A stretch of DNA of 64,000 nucleotides from Hellea sp. (GCA_028224375.1 JAOIVW010000008.1:57388-121387); one strand, 5' to 3'; positions 50,853-59,153 are shown, numbered from the stretch's first letter. Notes: generated by a model from the letters alone, not told the origin. Program-made: numbers and translations.

Positions 50853-52438
50853 TATAGGTTAGAAATCCCTAGTCGGCCAACTTGTCTAGATAAGCTACTA
50901 GTTATTAACGAAAATATATCTTTCCTTAGAACAATTTCATTCTTACGGCCTTTAAAATATTCTTCGTCGACAGCTTTCAAAGCCCCAAATGCAAAAATAA
51001 ATTTTCCAACCTTTCCGTCAATAACAAAGTTAGGAGTAGAAAAAAAGGATTCACGACTTCTGACATCTTTTCCAATAGTTTTAGGGACAAATACGCCTGG
51101 AAGAATTCTATATTTAACAGCTTTACTTTGAGCGATATCACAAACCGGAGTGATTTCTAGTTCCCATAATGAAATCTCCGATAACTCTTGGTTTTCAAAT
51201 TCATCTTTTGGCCAATAAGTTTTTAGAATTTCACGCTTTCTTTTTTTGGAATTGGGTTTTGTCTTGACCTTCCACATCGCTCCAGAATGCAACTCAGAAT
51301 CTCTCTTTGTTTCAATATGTAGCTTTGTGTTAATGCGAGATTCTATTTTTTGAATATCGTCAATCATACCACTGAATATACTTCTGTGGGAGTCATCTGT
51401 TACTGAATTCAGTCGCCCCTTATGCTTTTGAGAAGTTCCACCTTTAGGTGTCACTTTACCATTATATTTGAGCTGCACTTTATCTAATGCAGGATTAATA
51501 ATTACTTCATACAAGTCGTCAGATACTTCCCTCCGATAAATTAATTTATTTCTTTCAACTTTGAGACTTGGCGGTATATTTTTTTTGATTGAATGGAGAT
51601 TTCCAACGGCATCAAGAAATGTAGAATTAATCGTTTCAAGAGCATTTTCAATTATCTGTTTACTTGTCGCATTTTCAATTTCAGACTCTAATTTTATTTT
51701 AGCCATTCTATAAATAACGTGCTTATAGTTCTCAGACCAATGCTCATTTGCTTTGTGTAAATCAGAAAATGAAGCAACCGCAGATCCAGATGCTGAATTG
51801 ACTTGCCCTTCCCAAAGTAGGAAAAATTGAAACACATCAAGTTTCTTCGCTACTTGTATATTAAAAGCATCTGCGAGTTTTTTTACAGCCTTCTTTGCGA
51901 GGGATTTTTTATTATCAATAAAGGCGTTATCTTCAATGATTTGCCTTAGCTGTTGTTGTTGGTTGCTCGAAAGAAACGGATCAACATCTTCAATGACATT
52001 GTCCGTGAAATCTGTCCAATCATCTTGATTTGAAACGGTTTCCATGAAGTCAGATTTAGCTAATTTTAATACCATTGTAGGGCGTCTATCGTCGGGCAAT
52101 GCATTTAATTGCCTTTCAACTTCCTCTCCATAAGTATCTGCTTGCATGCTCCAAAGTACAATTACGTAGGGTCCATTATTTTTGGGTACGATATTACGTA
52201 ATAATTTAAGTATTGATTGCGCACAATCATGAGGGCTTGTGGCTGGAATAAGCTGTATATCCAAAAACGCCAATCGAACTTTTTGCAACGGCTCAGATGG
52301 AAGCTCAGAATTTTTTACGCTACTATAAAACGTATAAGGAAGTCCCAATTTCGACATCAATCTCATTATAGGAATGGCTTCTTCCACCTTATCATCAAGG
52401 ATAACAATCGCCCCATCTCTCGGTAAATGAAAATCCAT
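50852..52438 (-). CDS. Receiver-domain protein with long uncharacterised C-terminal region
   Basis: 528 residues. Residues 1-130 form a response-receiver domain: acidic pair Asp15/Asp16 (VILDD), phospho-acceptor Asp60 (LAFLDIQL), Ser97 (VIVLWSMQ) and Lys125 (MVLKLAK). The fold is intact, though the switch residues differ from classical CheY. The remaining 400 residues are charged and partly helical, with no recognised output domain; FQFFLLWEGQVNSAS near 205-219 and a basic stretch near 385 stand out. It overlaps the ATPase stop and the HNH start (TAATG each). It probably receives phosphate from, or is regulated by, the histidine-kinase half of the ATPase. Confidence 0.8.
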   Translation of the reverse strand: MDFHLPRDGAIVILDDKVEEAIPIMRLMSKLGLPYTFYSSVKNSELPSEPLQKVRLAFLDIQLIPATSPHDCAQSILKLLRNIVPKNNGPYVIVLWSMQADTYGEEVERQLNALPDDRRPTMVLKLAKSDFMETVSNQDDWTDFTDNVIEDVDPFLSSNQQQQLRQIIEDNAFIDNKKSLAKKAVKKLADAFNIQVAKKLDVFQFFLLWEGQVNSASGSAVASFSDLHKANEHWSENYKHVIYRMAKIKLESEIENATSKQIIENALETINSTFLDAVGNLHSIKKNIPPSLKVERNKLIYRREVSDDLYEVIINPALDKVQLKYNGKVTPKGGTSQKHKGRLNSVTDDSHRSIFSGMIDDIQKIESRINTKLHIETKRDSELHSGAMWKVKTKPNSKKRKREILKTYWPKDEFENQELSEISLWELEITPVCDIAQSKAVKYRILPGVFVPKTIGKDVRSRESFFSTPNFVIDGKVGKFIFAFGALKAVDEEYFKGRKNEIVLRKDIFSLITSSLSRQVGRLGISNL

Positions 52439-54507
52439 TATTTCACTTTAGGTAAAGAAAGCATAACGCATCCACCTCCCCAAAATGGTTTCGGCAATTC
52501 TATGTCTTGGGGATTAGGAAAAGATATATGCCCTTTATGACTTTTCATAACCTCATGTGCCAAGTGTAGACCGAGACCCATGCCTTCTGGCTTGTCCGAA
52601 ATGAAAGGTTTCACAGCTTCTATAGTGGGTATAGTGAAACCAGGACCGTTATCTGCAATGATGATGCTCGTATATCCTGGACGAAAGTCGATAACATCCA
52701 AATAGAGTTTTTTGTTCTTTGTCTTAGCGTAATTTTGCCACCACAAAGAGTTATCAATTATATTGATTATTGAGCTAGTCATCAAATTTGTTGCCATTTT
52801 CAAATCGACTTTAGCTAAACTTCGAGTTTTATATTTTCCTTTAACGTCAATCTTATGAGCATCTATACGAAACTCTATATTCTCTAATGATTGTTCTAGA
52901 ATTTCTATTGGTGACGTACGCGATTTTCTTGATCGCTTGATAACGGAAGCATAGTTGTTCGTGGTCTTTTGAAGTGTTTTTACTAACTCACGAATATGTT
53001 TATCAGCTTTTTTAATTTGCACTGCACGTGAAAGCTCTGCAATCATGTGCATAATTTCATGAATTACAATACTTAGGCTCAAACCTGCACTAGCACTTCT
53101 AGTATATATTTCCGAGATCGTCTCAAAATCATCTTTTATAGCCTTTACTGATTTCAGAAGTGAATCTTGCAAATCTCCCTTTTTAATCTTCTTTTCTATC
53201 TTTCCTTGAAGGTCGGCCAGGGGACCCATAACTGGTTGAGAGACCGACCGTGGACTGTAAAATTTTCTGACTTGCTCTTTATCTATATTACGCTGAGTAA
53301 GTACTTTGTCTAAAGTGAACAAAACAGCTTCCACAAACTTAAAGTAGGCTTCGTTTTCAACAAACCCTTCTCGATTTGTCTTCTCCTCTAAATCAGAGCT
53401 TGATTTTTTATCAAGGTAAATAGCACCGATAACAATATTATTGCTTATCGTTTTACCAGGTCGATTTACTCTGGTTTTATCTAAATTTAACCAGTCGTTT
53501 CCGGGTTCGCCATAATCATAAACCCTGATACCATTTCTAAAGACTCTAATACCCCCATTACGTTTCAAGTAATCTTTAAAACCTTTAGACTCTGTCATAC
53601 CTAAAGCGAGTACTTTTGGACTTAGGTCGAATATTAATAATTCTAATGTAACTTCTCCTATTTCATAATTATCCAAATCCAACGTAATAAGTTTTTTCTT
53701 CCCTGTTGTTTCATCGATTATCGTTTCCACCAGTCGCTGTGGAGCATCGGATTTATAAGGTCTCTTCGATAATTTATCCATAGAATCCCATGGACGAAAC
53801 TCGTAGTTAAGCTCTTTTAGTTCCGCGCCAGAAATGATAGCTTTAGAGTAATACAAGGCCAATTTTTTCATCTCTGAAAATTTCGTAAGCCCATCCAACC
53901 AATGATATTTATCTAGATCGAAAACTGTTTCAAATTTGTCTAGTTTTTGAAAAGGTGAAGAAAGAGAAGTAACTGCTCTATATAATTCCCTAACACTACC
54001 TCTGGTCCATTTTGAACGAAGGTTAGTGACTTTTAAAATTGTGCCTGTCTTGCCATTTTTAAAATGTCGGGGTTTAGAGTGTTTATAAATTTTTATAGGA
54101 ATGTCATTTAACAATGCATCTCTTTCGAAATCCCGCCAATCTATGCTTAATTCTACTTCTTCATGTCCTTCAGCTTTTGTAATCAAAGTAATTTCAAAAC
54201 CTAGTTTGTGAACCCCAAAGCGCCCAATGCCCTTACCACCGATTGGCATTCTTTTGCTGTCATCAGTTATTTGTGCGGCCTTCTTATTTTTATCTTCAGT
54301 ACCTGGATACATCCAAACGTCACGAATGGTATTAAGGCTCATGCCATCACCATCATCTTCAATTTCGATTTTACCTGTTTTAGGTGTGGTTAAATCATTC
54401 ATTCTGAGAGTCACTAGGTTAGCGTTCGCGTCATATGAATTTTTAACAAGCTCAAGCACAGCAATGCTTTCACTTCGTATGAGTTGATCCCCCAGTTGCA
54501 GTAGCAT
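52438..54507 (-). CDS. Dual GHKL ATPase: MORC/paraMORC-like module fused to histidine-kinase module
   Basis: 689 residues from ATG 54507. The first GHKL ATPase has N-box ELVKNSYDANA (19-29), DDGDGM (51-56) and GGKGIGRFG (90-98); an S5-like region with a TNREGF motif (377-382) follows. The second half looks like a histidine kinase: SIVIHEIMHMI with His483, N-box IINIIDNS (580-587), IADNGPGF (617-624) and GMGLGLHLAHEV (642-653). The N-terminus is probably longer: sense codons run back to the methyltransferase TAA, including FKPRAR just before M1, and AAGGA lies five bases before an ATT at 54549. A role as a DNA-damage- or phage-triggered switch is inference. Confidence 0.87.
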   Translation of the reverse strand: MLLQLGDQLIRSESIAVLELVKNSYDANANLVTLRMNDLTTPKTGKIEIEDDGDGMSLNTIRDVWMYPGTEDKNKKAAQITDDSKRMPIGGKGIGRFGVHKLGFEITLITKAEGHEEVELSIDWRDFERDALLNDIPIKIYKHSKPRHFKNGKTGTILKVTNLRSKWTRGSVRELYRAVTSLSSPFQKLDKFETVFDLDKYHWLDGLTKFSEMKKLALYYSKAIISGAELKELNYEFRPWDSMDKLSKRPYKSDAPQRLVETIIDETTGKKKLITLDLDNYEIGEVTLELLIFDLSPKVLALGMTESKGFKDYLKRNGGIRVFRNGIRVYDYGEPGNDWLNLDKTRVNRPGKTISNNIVIGAIYLDKKSSSDLEEKTNREGFVENEAYFKFVEAVLFTLDKVLTQRNIDKEQVRKFYSPRSVSQPVMGPLADLQGKIEKKIKKGDLQDSLLKSVKAIKDDFETISEIYTRSASAGLSLSIVIHEIMHMIAELSRAVQIKKADKHIRELVKTLQKTTNNYASVIKRSRKSRTSPIEILEQSLENIEFRIDAHKIDVKGKYKTRSLAKVDLKMATNLMTSSIINIIDNSLWWQNYAKTKNKKLYLDVIDFRPGYTSIIIADNGPGFTIPTIEAVKPFISDKPEGMGLGLHLAHEVMKSHKGHISFPNPQDIELPKPFWGGGCVMLSLPKVK

Positions 54508-54558
54508 ACGAGCACGAGGTTTAAATGTGTGGGTTTCAGGAGTGATAATCTCTGTCCT

Positions 54559-55803
54559 TTAACTAAAACTGTCTTTGATTTTGATAGCTATTTCTTTTGC
54601 CATTAATGGAGGAACCGCATTCCCAATTTGTCGAAATGCTGGGGATCTGAACACATTTTCTCTAACGCCTTCAAAATAATAATCATCTGGAAAGGATTGA
54701 ATTCGTGCAGCCTCACGGACCGAAATGGACCTGCATTGTGTGACGTCAGGATGTATAAAATGGTGACCATCTTTAGCTATATGAGCAATCATGGTGTGAG
54801 GCATTTTATCAACGACCTTGAACCGATCTAAAAAATCTGTGGTGTTTTTTTGAGTTCTCATATTTTCAGGTATTTGATTGTTTTTAATCCTATCCCCCTT
54901 GTTCATTTTTTTGATAGCAAGCTTGTAAATACGTAGATCTCTATCGTTGTGAGGCCTAGTTACATGCTGCGAAACAAAATCCACACAATTTCTAATGCCG
55001 GATTCCTCCAGATATTGATTGCAAGGTTGAGAGTACTTTGAAATTCGCTTGGAGTGACCAGGTTTGATTTTTTTTAAATCTGAAAATATTTCATCCCTAG
55101 AAGCTTCCTTAGATTGGCAATCCAGTTCCGGAAACTCGAAAACCTCGCCCTTTCTCCAGCCGACGATGATAATTCGTCGCCTATTTTGAATAACTCCAAA
55201 ATCCTTTGCATTTAGAATTTTAGGTTCAAGAACATAACCAATACGCTTGAAGTATTTTTGAAGGTTTTTAAAAAAAACGCCGCCGCCAGCAGTTAACATT
55301 CCGGGCACATTTTCAAAAACGAAAGCTTTTGGATTATACTTTTTTAAGAACCGGCCATATTCAATGTATAAAGATCGCCTTTCATCCGTCTTCTTATGTT
55401 TCAATGGCGCCCGTCCAACCAATGAGTAAGCCTGACAAGGAGGCCCGCCGACAATGATATCAACGCTCCTCTCTCCTAATAGAGAATCTATATTTTTGAA
55501 TATTCGTTTATTATCTTCACCTATCTTAGCATGAACAACGGTTTCCAAAATATCGTCGGGTATGATGTCGTATAGCTCTGACCTACTTATTTTTCCTTTT
55601 AAATATTTGTGGTATTCACCTATTTTATTTTGATCTTTGAGATAGTGATAAGCTGCTCTTGTTTTTAGGGTAAAGGTTGCAGCCTTATCAGCTTCTACAT
55701 GCGCCACAGGTGTGAAACCCGCTGACAAGAATCCTTCAGAAAGCCCGCCCGCCCCCGCGAACAAGTCTATGTAAGTTATAATTGACAATTTTCGGCTCAC
55801 CAC
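54559..55803 (-). CDS. DNA (cytosine-5-)-methyltransferase
   Basis: 414 residues with all main motifs: I IDLFAGAGGLSEGF (12-25), IV VGGPPCQAYS (catalytic Cys123), VI FVFENVPG (Glu164), VIII QNRRRIIIVG (206-215), and IX/X ISVREAARIQSFPDDYYF with RQIGNAVPPLMAKEIA. It methylates C5 of a cytosine in an unknown DNA site. The target-recognition region between VIII and IX is of normal size. GTG start at 55803. Interleaved inverted repeats just upstream (GAGTC/GACTC and TTACCG/CGGTAA, 55810-55845) may serve control. It leads the AT-rich operon and is in the same frame as the ATPase gene that follows. Confidence 0.94.
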   Translation of the reverse strand: MVSRKLSIITYIDLFAGAGGLSEGFLSAGFTPVAHVEADKAATFTLKTRAAYHYLKDQNKIGEYHKYLKGKISRSELYDIIPDDILETVVHAKIGEDNKRIFKNIDSLLGERSVDIIVGGPPCQAYSLVGRAPLKHKKTDERRSLYIEYGRFLKKYNPKAFVFENVPGMLTAGGGVFFKNLQKYFKRIGYVLEPKILNAKDFGVIQNRRRIIIVGWRKGEVFEFPELDCQSKEASRDEIFSDLKKIKPGHSKRISKYSQPCNQYLEESGIRNCVDFVSQHVTRPHNDRDLRIYKLAIKKMNKGDRIKNNQIPENMRTQKNTTDFLDRFKVVDKMPHTMIAHIAKDGHHFIHPDVTQCRSISVREAARIQSFPDDYYFEGVRENVFRSPAFRQIGNAVPPLMAKEIAIKIKDSFS

Positions 55804-55931
55804 TCCAATGAGTCACTATTACCGAGACTCGTAAAATAACGGTAAAGTAGCATAGTGCTTTCGACAAGGCCTAACATTCAATCAAAATCGTTAGATTTAA
55901 AAATATAGTCGTCAATCATTTACTCCCCCAG

Positions 55932-57011
55932 TTAATCGTAGCTTCGTGATTTCTTTAAAATTGTGTACCAAGTCGCTCGTGCCCTGCCGTGTTGGGCAAG
56001 GTGGCCGCTATTGACCAACTCCCGCAGACGAACTTTTATAGTATTCCGGTTGGCGTTAGTTAATGCCACAATTTCGGAAACAGTTTGCCTGTTAACCTTC
56101 TCAAATAACGTTAAAATTTCTTCGGAAAGAGGGTGTAATTCCTCGGTTGTAATTTGCGCTTCTTTTTCGTCCTCGACGCGCTCCTCCAAAACGGTTTTCT
56201 GCTTCTTCAATGCTCGCAGGAAAAACCCAACCCAAGGCTCCCAATCTGGCGTGTCATTCAGCGTCTTTTGTGTACGGCGAAGAGCGTTGTAATACTGGCC
56301 TTTGTTTTCCTCCACGACGCTCTCAAGCGATGCGTAAGGAACATAGGCATATCCAGCCCGTAAAAGCATAAGAGTGGTTAGGACACGCGATAGTCTGCCG
56401 TTGCCGTCTTGAAACGGGTGTATCGCAAGGAACTTCACGATGAAGATTGCAACGATCAAAAGCGGGTGAAGCGCCTCCTCTCGAATAGCTTTCTGCGCCC
56501 AGCTCACGAGCGCTTCTATTTCTCTCGGCGTATCAAATGGCGAAGTCGTCTCAAAGACAACACCAATCTCTTCGCCGTCTGGCCCAATTGCGACCACATG
56601 ATTATCTAGCGTTTTGTAGCCGCCTCGGTGTCGCTCGTCCTTCGTGCTGTGGCGTAAAAGCGTTTGGTGAAGTTGCCTGATATGGTTCTCTGTAATTGGC
56701 ATGTCTTCCCATGCCTGAAAAACCAAATCCATGGCCTCGGCATAACCCGCGACTTCTTGCTCATCTCGGCTCTGAAAACTTTTTGTTTTGATGCCAGACA
56801 AAAGTGTCTCAACTTGCGCATCTGTGAGCTTCGCACCTTCGATGCGAGTGGATGACCCGATGCTCTCAATCGTCGCGACTTTGCGGAGCTTATTCAGGCG
56901 TTCGGGCGCGAGTGTTTTGAGGGCCTCCCAACGGCCTTTGAACTCGTCGATTTCAGCGACAAGTTTGACCATGCTTTGGTCTAATCGGATATCCAATCGG
57001 GTGTAATCCAT
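55932..57011 (-). CDS. Fic family protein with internal inhibitory helix and winged-helix tail
   Basis: 359 residues. The Fic motif is complete, HPFQDGNGRLSR (198-209), so AMP transfer is possible. The self-inhibiting motif (S/T)xxxE(G/N) is present as Ser54 to Glu58-Gly59 within SSTRIEG, making this a class II Fic protein. The C-terminal 60 residues (SEIVALTNANRNTIKVRLRELVNSGHL) are a winged helix-turn-helix. The tandem 10-bp repeats touching its start codon suggest self-control through that domain. It is separate from the methyltransferase operon by 128 bases. A role in phage defence is possible but not shown. Confidence 0.93.
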   Translation of the reverse strand: MDYTRLDIRLDQSMVKLVAEIDEFKGRWEALKTLAPERLNKLRKVATIESIGSSTRIEGAKLTDAQVETLLSGIKTKSFQSRDEQEVAGYAEAMDLVFQAWEDMPITENHIRQLHQTLLRHSTKDERHRGGYKTLDNHVVAIGPDGEEIGVVFETTSPFDTPREIEALVSWAQKAIREEALHPLLIVAIFIVKFLAIHPFQDGNGRLSRVLTTLMLLRAGYAYVPYASLESVVEENKGQYYNALRRTQKTLNDTPDWEPWVGFFLRALKKQKTVLEERVEDEKEAQITTEELHPLSEEILTLFEKVNRQTVSEIVALTNANRNTIKVRLRELVNSGHLAQHGRARATWYTILKKSRSYD

Positions 57012-57040
57012 ACCCAGTTATACCCAATTATATCCAATTG
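57011..57040 (-). promoter_or_regulatory. Three tandem 10-bp repeats at the Fic start
   Basis: Units tacccagtta, tacccaatta and tatccaattg follow each other exactly, and a weaker unit continues into the first codons. On the coding strand the repeat is TGGGTATA-like and ends at the ATG. One helical turn per unit suits cooperative binding of a regulator on one DNA face. Confidence 0.55.
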
Positions 57041-57060
57041 TCATTCCCTCATTTTGGAGG

Positions 57061-57098
57061 CCACTAAGAAAGAAAACGGCCATTTCTTTTCTTAGTGG
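57061..57098. repeat. Long inverted repeat upstream of fic
   Basis: CCACTAAGAAAGAAA (57061-57075) pairs with TTTCTTTTCTTAGTGG (57083-57098) with one bulged base around a 7-base loop. It could be a bidirectional RNA hairpin or a protein-binding site. It lies 50 bases before the Fic start. Confidence 0.55.
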
Positions 57099-57190
57099 AT
57101 TTCTTAAGAAAGGTTCGGCGCGTTATTTCAGGGCGAAAAAGAGCCTATAATCCATGAAATTTTCCGAGACTTTGCGGGGTTAAAATACAA

Positions 57191-57312
57191 GGTGACACCA
57201 TCGAAAACCCCCATGCCACGGGGGAATACTCCGAATCGGTGACACCAAGATTTTTGGCTTGGGGTCATGAAAAACGATGTGCAGACAATGCTTTAGCATG
57301 GTGGTGACACCA
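57191..57312. repeat. Three copies of GGTGACACCA
   Basis: Exact 10-base copies at 57191-57200, 57238-57247 and 57303-57312, all in the same orientation. Each is nearly palindromic itself (GGTG-A-CACC). Spacing is 47 and 65 bases. They fill the gap between fic and the small gene at 57435 and may be recognised by an island regulator or recombination factor. Confidence 0.6.
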
Positions 57313-57434
57313 CCCCCTTTATCTTGCCCTCCAAAATTTCATTTTGCCACTTTTCCCAGATTAGCACCCAGCCGCCCCAGAACACTGTAATTATTCATTC
57401 GAGAAATTTTGAGCGAATATGTTATGATTTACTC

Positions 57435-57671
57435 ATGCCAGACAATTCTCAAGCTCCTTCCGACAATCAAAAACTTGCCGCTGAAATTCGCGAAGCGATG
57501 GTCATTCTGGCGAAAGTCATTCGCAAGTTTGGGGACGCGCCTTGGCCGTTGATGGAACGTTTCCAACGCGAATTGAAAGCCCTCGAAGACCGCGAAGCGC
57601 TCCTCGAAAGCTTATTGGATAAAGCGCCAGAAAGTACCTCTAAGGGGCCAGATTTGTCAGACTTTGGGTAA
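57435..57671 (+). CDS. Small helical hypothetical protein of the island
   Basis: 78 residues from the ATG at 57435; the open frame begins earlier, but that part looks non-coding. Mostly helical and charged: LAAEIREAMVILAKVIRKFGDAPWPLMERFQRELKALEDREALLESLL. No recognised family; similar small proteins accompany integrases in alphaproteobacterial islands, so it may act with the integrase or Fic. Its 3' end overlaps the convergent integrase gene by 32 bases. Confidence 0.6.
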   Translation: MPDNSQAPSDNQKLAAEIREAMVILAKVIRKFGDAPWPLMERFQRELKALEDREALLESLLDKAPESTSKGPDLSDFG

Positions 57672-59013
57672 GTCCATCGCTTACGGGGTGCGCGATTTTA
57701 AGCATCTCTTTTCGCCTATATTCTAGCGAACCTCCATCGCCATATTGGGGCCGTGTGTTCTTGTGGCCCATCAACGTGCAACGCAATCCATAGTCCAATC
57801 CAGCCTCCTGCATGCGCTTCTCAAAGGCGTGTCGGAAGCTATAAATGCGGTGCTTCTTTGTGGGCATCAGGCCGCGTGTATGGAAGGTTTTTAGCAGAGC
57901 AGCGGACAATGAATTGCCCTTATCTCGATAGCGCGGGAAGCCATTTGGGGCGCGTTTCATCGCTTCTAAAGACACGCCGACAAGCGGAATATCACGCGCC
58001 GAAGACATAGATTTAAGCTCTCTATTAGCTGTTGGTCGGATGCGAATATGCGGCACATCAGCGTCCAAACATATGTTTTCCGGTAACAGGTTAGCTATCT
58101 CGCTAGGCCTGCATCCTGTTTCAATAAGGGCGTAAGCGATGATCTGCGCTTCGGCGTTTATGCCGTCTAGGACGTTTGGCTTTAGTATTTTTGACTGCAC
58201 CCAATCGTTAGCAAAAGAGGGCGTGGCTTCGGTTGGCGTGTCCTTAAAGCGTAGCTTTCTGAACGGGTTTTCTCGGTCTTCTTCGCCCTGATATGTCCAA
58301 TATTCTCGAAAGAGTTGGCGAAGATTTCCTAGCTCTCGGTTAGCGCTATTCGGGCGATATGTGCGGGTCTCAGACCCTTGCGGGCGTAGCCGTTCGCCCC
58401 ACCAGTCATAGAACTGCCGTCCGTGTTTTCGGGCTATGGCGTCCATGGTTAGATTTCCACATAGTGCCACAAAATGTTCCACAGCGCGGGTCTTGGTGGC
58501 CTTCCACCTGACGATTTGCTCAGGCGATTTACGGCTTGTTTCGCCTATACTTAGCTTGTCGCAATAGAGCTTAAAGGCATCGCGTATAGTGTCCTTTGGC
58601 GGCTCTATTGTGCCTAAGACAGCTTGCGTATCTATCTTAGTTATCTCGTCGCTCTTAAGCGTTTGCATGCGTTCTAAAATGCTCTGTGTTGGCTCTTCTT
58701 TCAGAAGGGTCGGGAACGGCTTGAAGTCAAAGCCAACCGCCACGGCGCGGCGTCTGGCCGTTCTATAGCGGCACATTTCAGGCGACTCTTGAACGGTTTC
58801 TCCGGTCTTTTTAGCTAAGGCCGTTTCCCAAAAATGCTCATCTGAATCCATGTATCTGTCCCGCATTTCACGAGCGATTGTGAGGGAGTCTGTGTGCAAG
58901 GCCTTCTTCACCCTGCGGCGTTTATCAATGCTTTGATAACGGGATGGAACGCGGCGCACATAATACCAAGTGTGGCCTCGCTGTTCTAAGTAATGATTTT
59001 GGCGAATGGTCAT
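57640..59013 (-). CDS. Tyrosine-type site-specific integrase
   Basis: 457 residues. The N-terminal part (YLEQRGHTWYYVRRVP) is the DUF6538-like arm/DNA-binding segment. The core-binding domain is about 140-260. The catalytic domain shows Arg302 (ETGCRPSEI), a probable Lys334, Arg394 in YSFRHAFEKR (Tyr instead of His at the first place of HxxR), His417 (LMGHKN) and the nucleophile Tyr424 (RPQYGDGG). Its gene is next to tRNA-Arg, whose 3' end is duplicated at the far island end, so it very likely performed the integration. All catalytic positions look intact. Confidence 0.93.
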   Translation of the reverse strand: MTIRQNHYLEQRGHTWYYVRRVPSRYQSIDKRRRVKKALHTDSLTIAREMRDRYMDSDEHFWETALAKKTGETVQESPEMCRYRTARRRAVAVGFDFKPFPTLLKEEPTQSILERMQTLKSDEITKIDTQAVLGTIEPPKDTIRDAFKLYCDKLSIGETSRKSPEQIVRWKATKTRAVEHFVALCGNLTMDAIARKHGRQFYDWWGERLRPQGSETRTYRPNSANRELGNLRQLFREYWTYQGEEDRENPFRKLRFKDTPTEATPSFANDWVQSKILKPNVLDGINAEAQIIAYALIETGCRPSEIANLLPENICLDADVPHIRIRPTANRELKSMSSARDIPLVGVSLEAMKRAPNGFPRYRDKGNSLSAALLKTFHTRGLMPTKKHRIYSFRHAFEKRMQEAGLDYGLRCTLMGHKNTRPQYGDGGSLEYRRKEMLKIAHPVSDGLTQSLTNLAP

Positions 59014-59136
59014 AGTCCATTGTACCCCAGTCTGGACCCCAATTTGGACCCCAAATTGGGGTAAATTGGGGGGTTGCGAGAAAACGTGGGAAAAAACGCA
59101 GTCTTTCCAACGACTTAACGGCTTTAAGAATGAGAG

Positions 59137-59153
59137 AAATGGCGCACCGGGGA
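59137..59153. repeat. Proximal attachment site within the tRNA-Arg 3' end
   Basis: The 17 bases equal those at 49763-49779. Fourteen of them are the 3' end of the tRNA gene, so integration rebuilt a complete tRNA. Confidence 0.9.

Larger units (their letters stand above)
49763..59153. mobile_element. Integrated genomic island in tRNA-Arg(ACG), about 9.4 kb, carrying a restriction/two-component-like operon
   Basis: Bounded by two 17-bp direct repeats, with a tyrosine integrase as the gene nearest the tRNA and reading away from it. Contents from right to left: integrase, a small helical protein, Fic, cytosine methyltransferase, dual GHKL ATPase, receiver protein, HNH nuclease. The methyltransferase-to-HNH part is strongly AT-rich (for example 18 G+C in 60 bases at 51301-51360), while Fic and integrase are closer to the host. 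This suggests assembly from two sources. No phage structural or conjugation genes are present. Confidence 0.88.

Noticed and set aside
50088..55803. Calling the island operon Detocs or BREX
   Set aside because: Detocs and BREX have different gene sets (for Detocs no methyltransferase, for BREX PglZ/BrxC); the match is only partial.
57324..57434. Upstream part of the small island protein frame
   Set aside because: The extension contains no helical charged pattern like the rest and overlaps the repeat region; ATG 57435 fits better.
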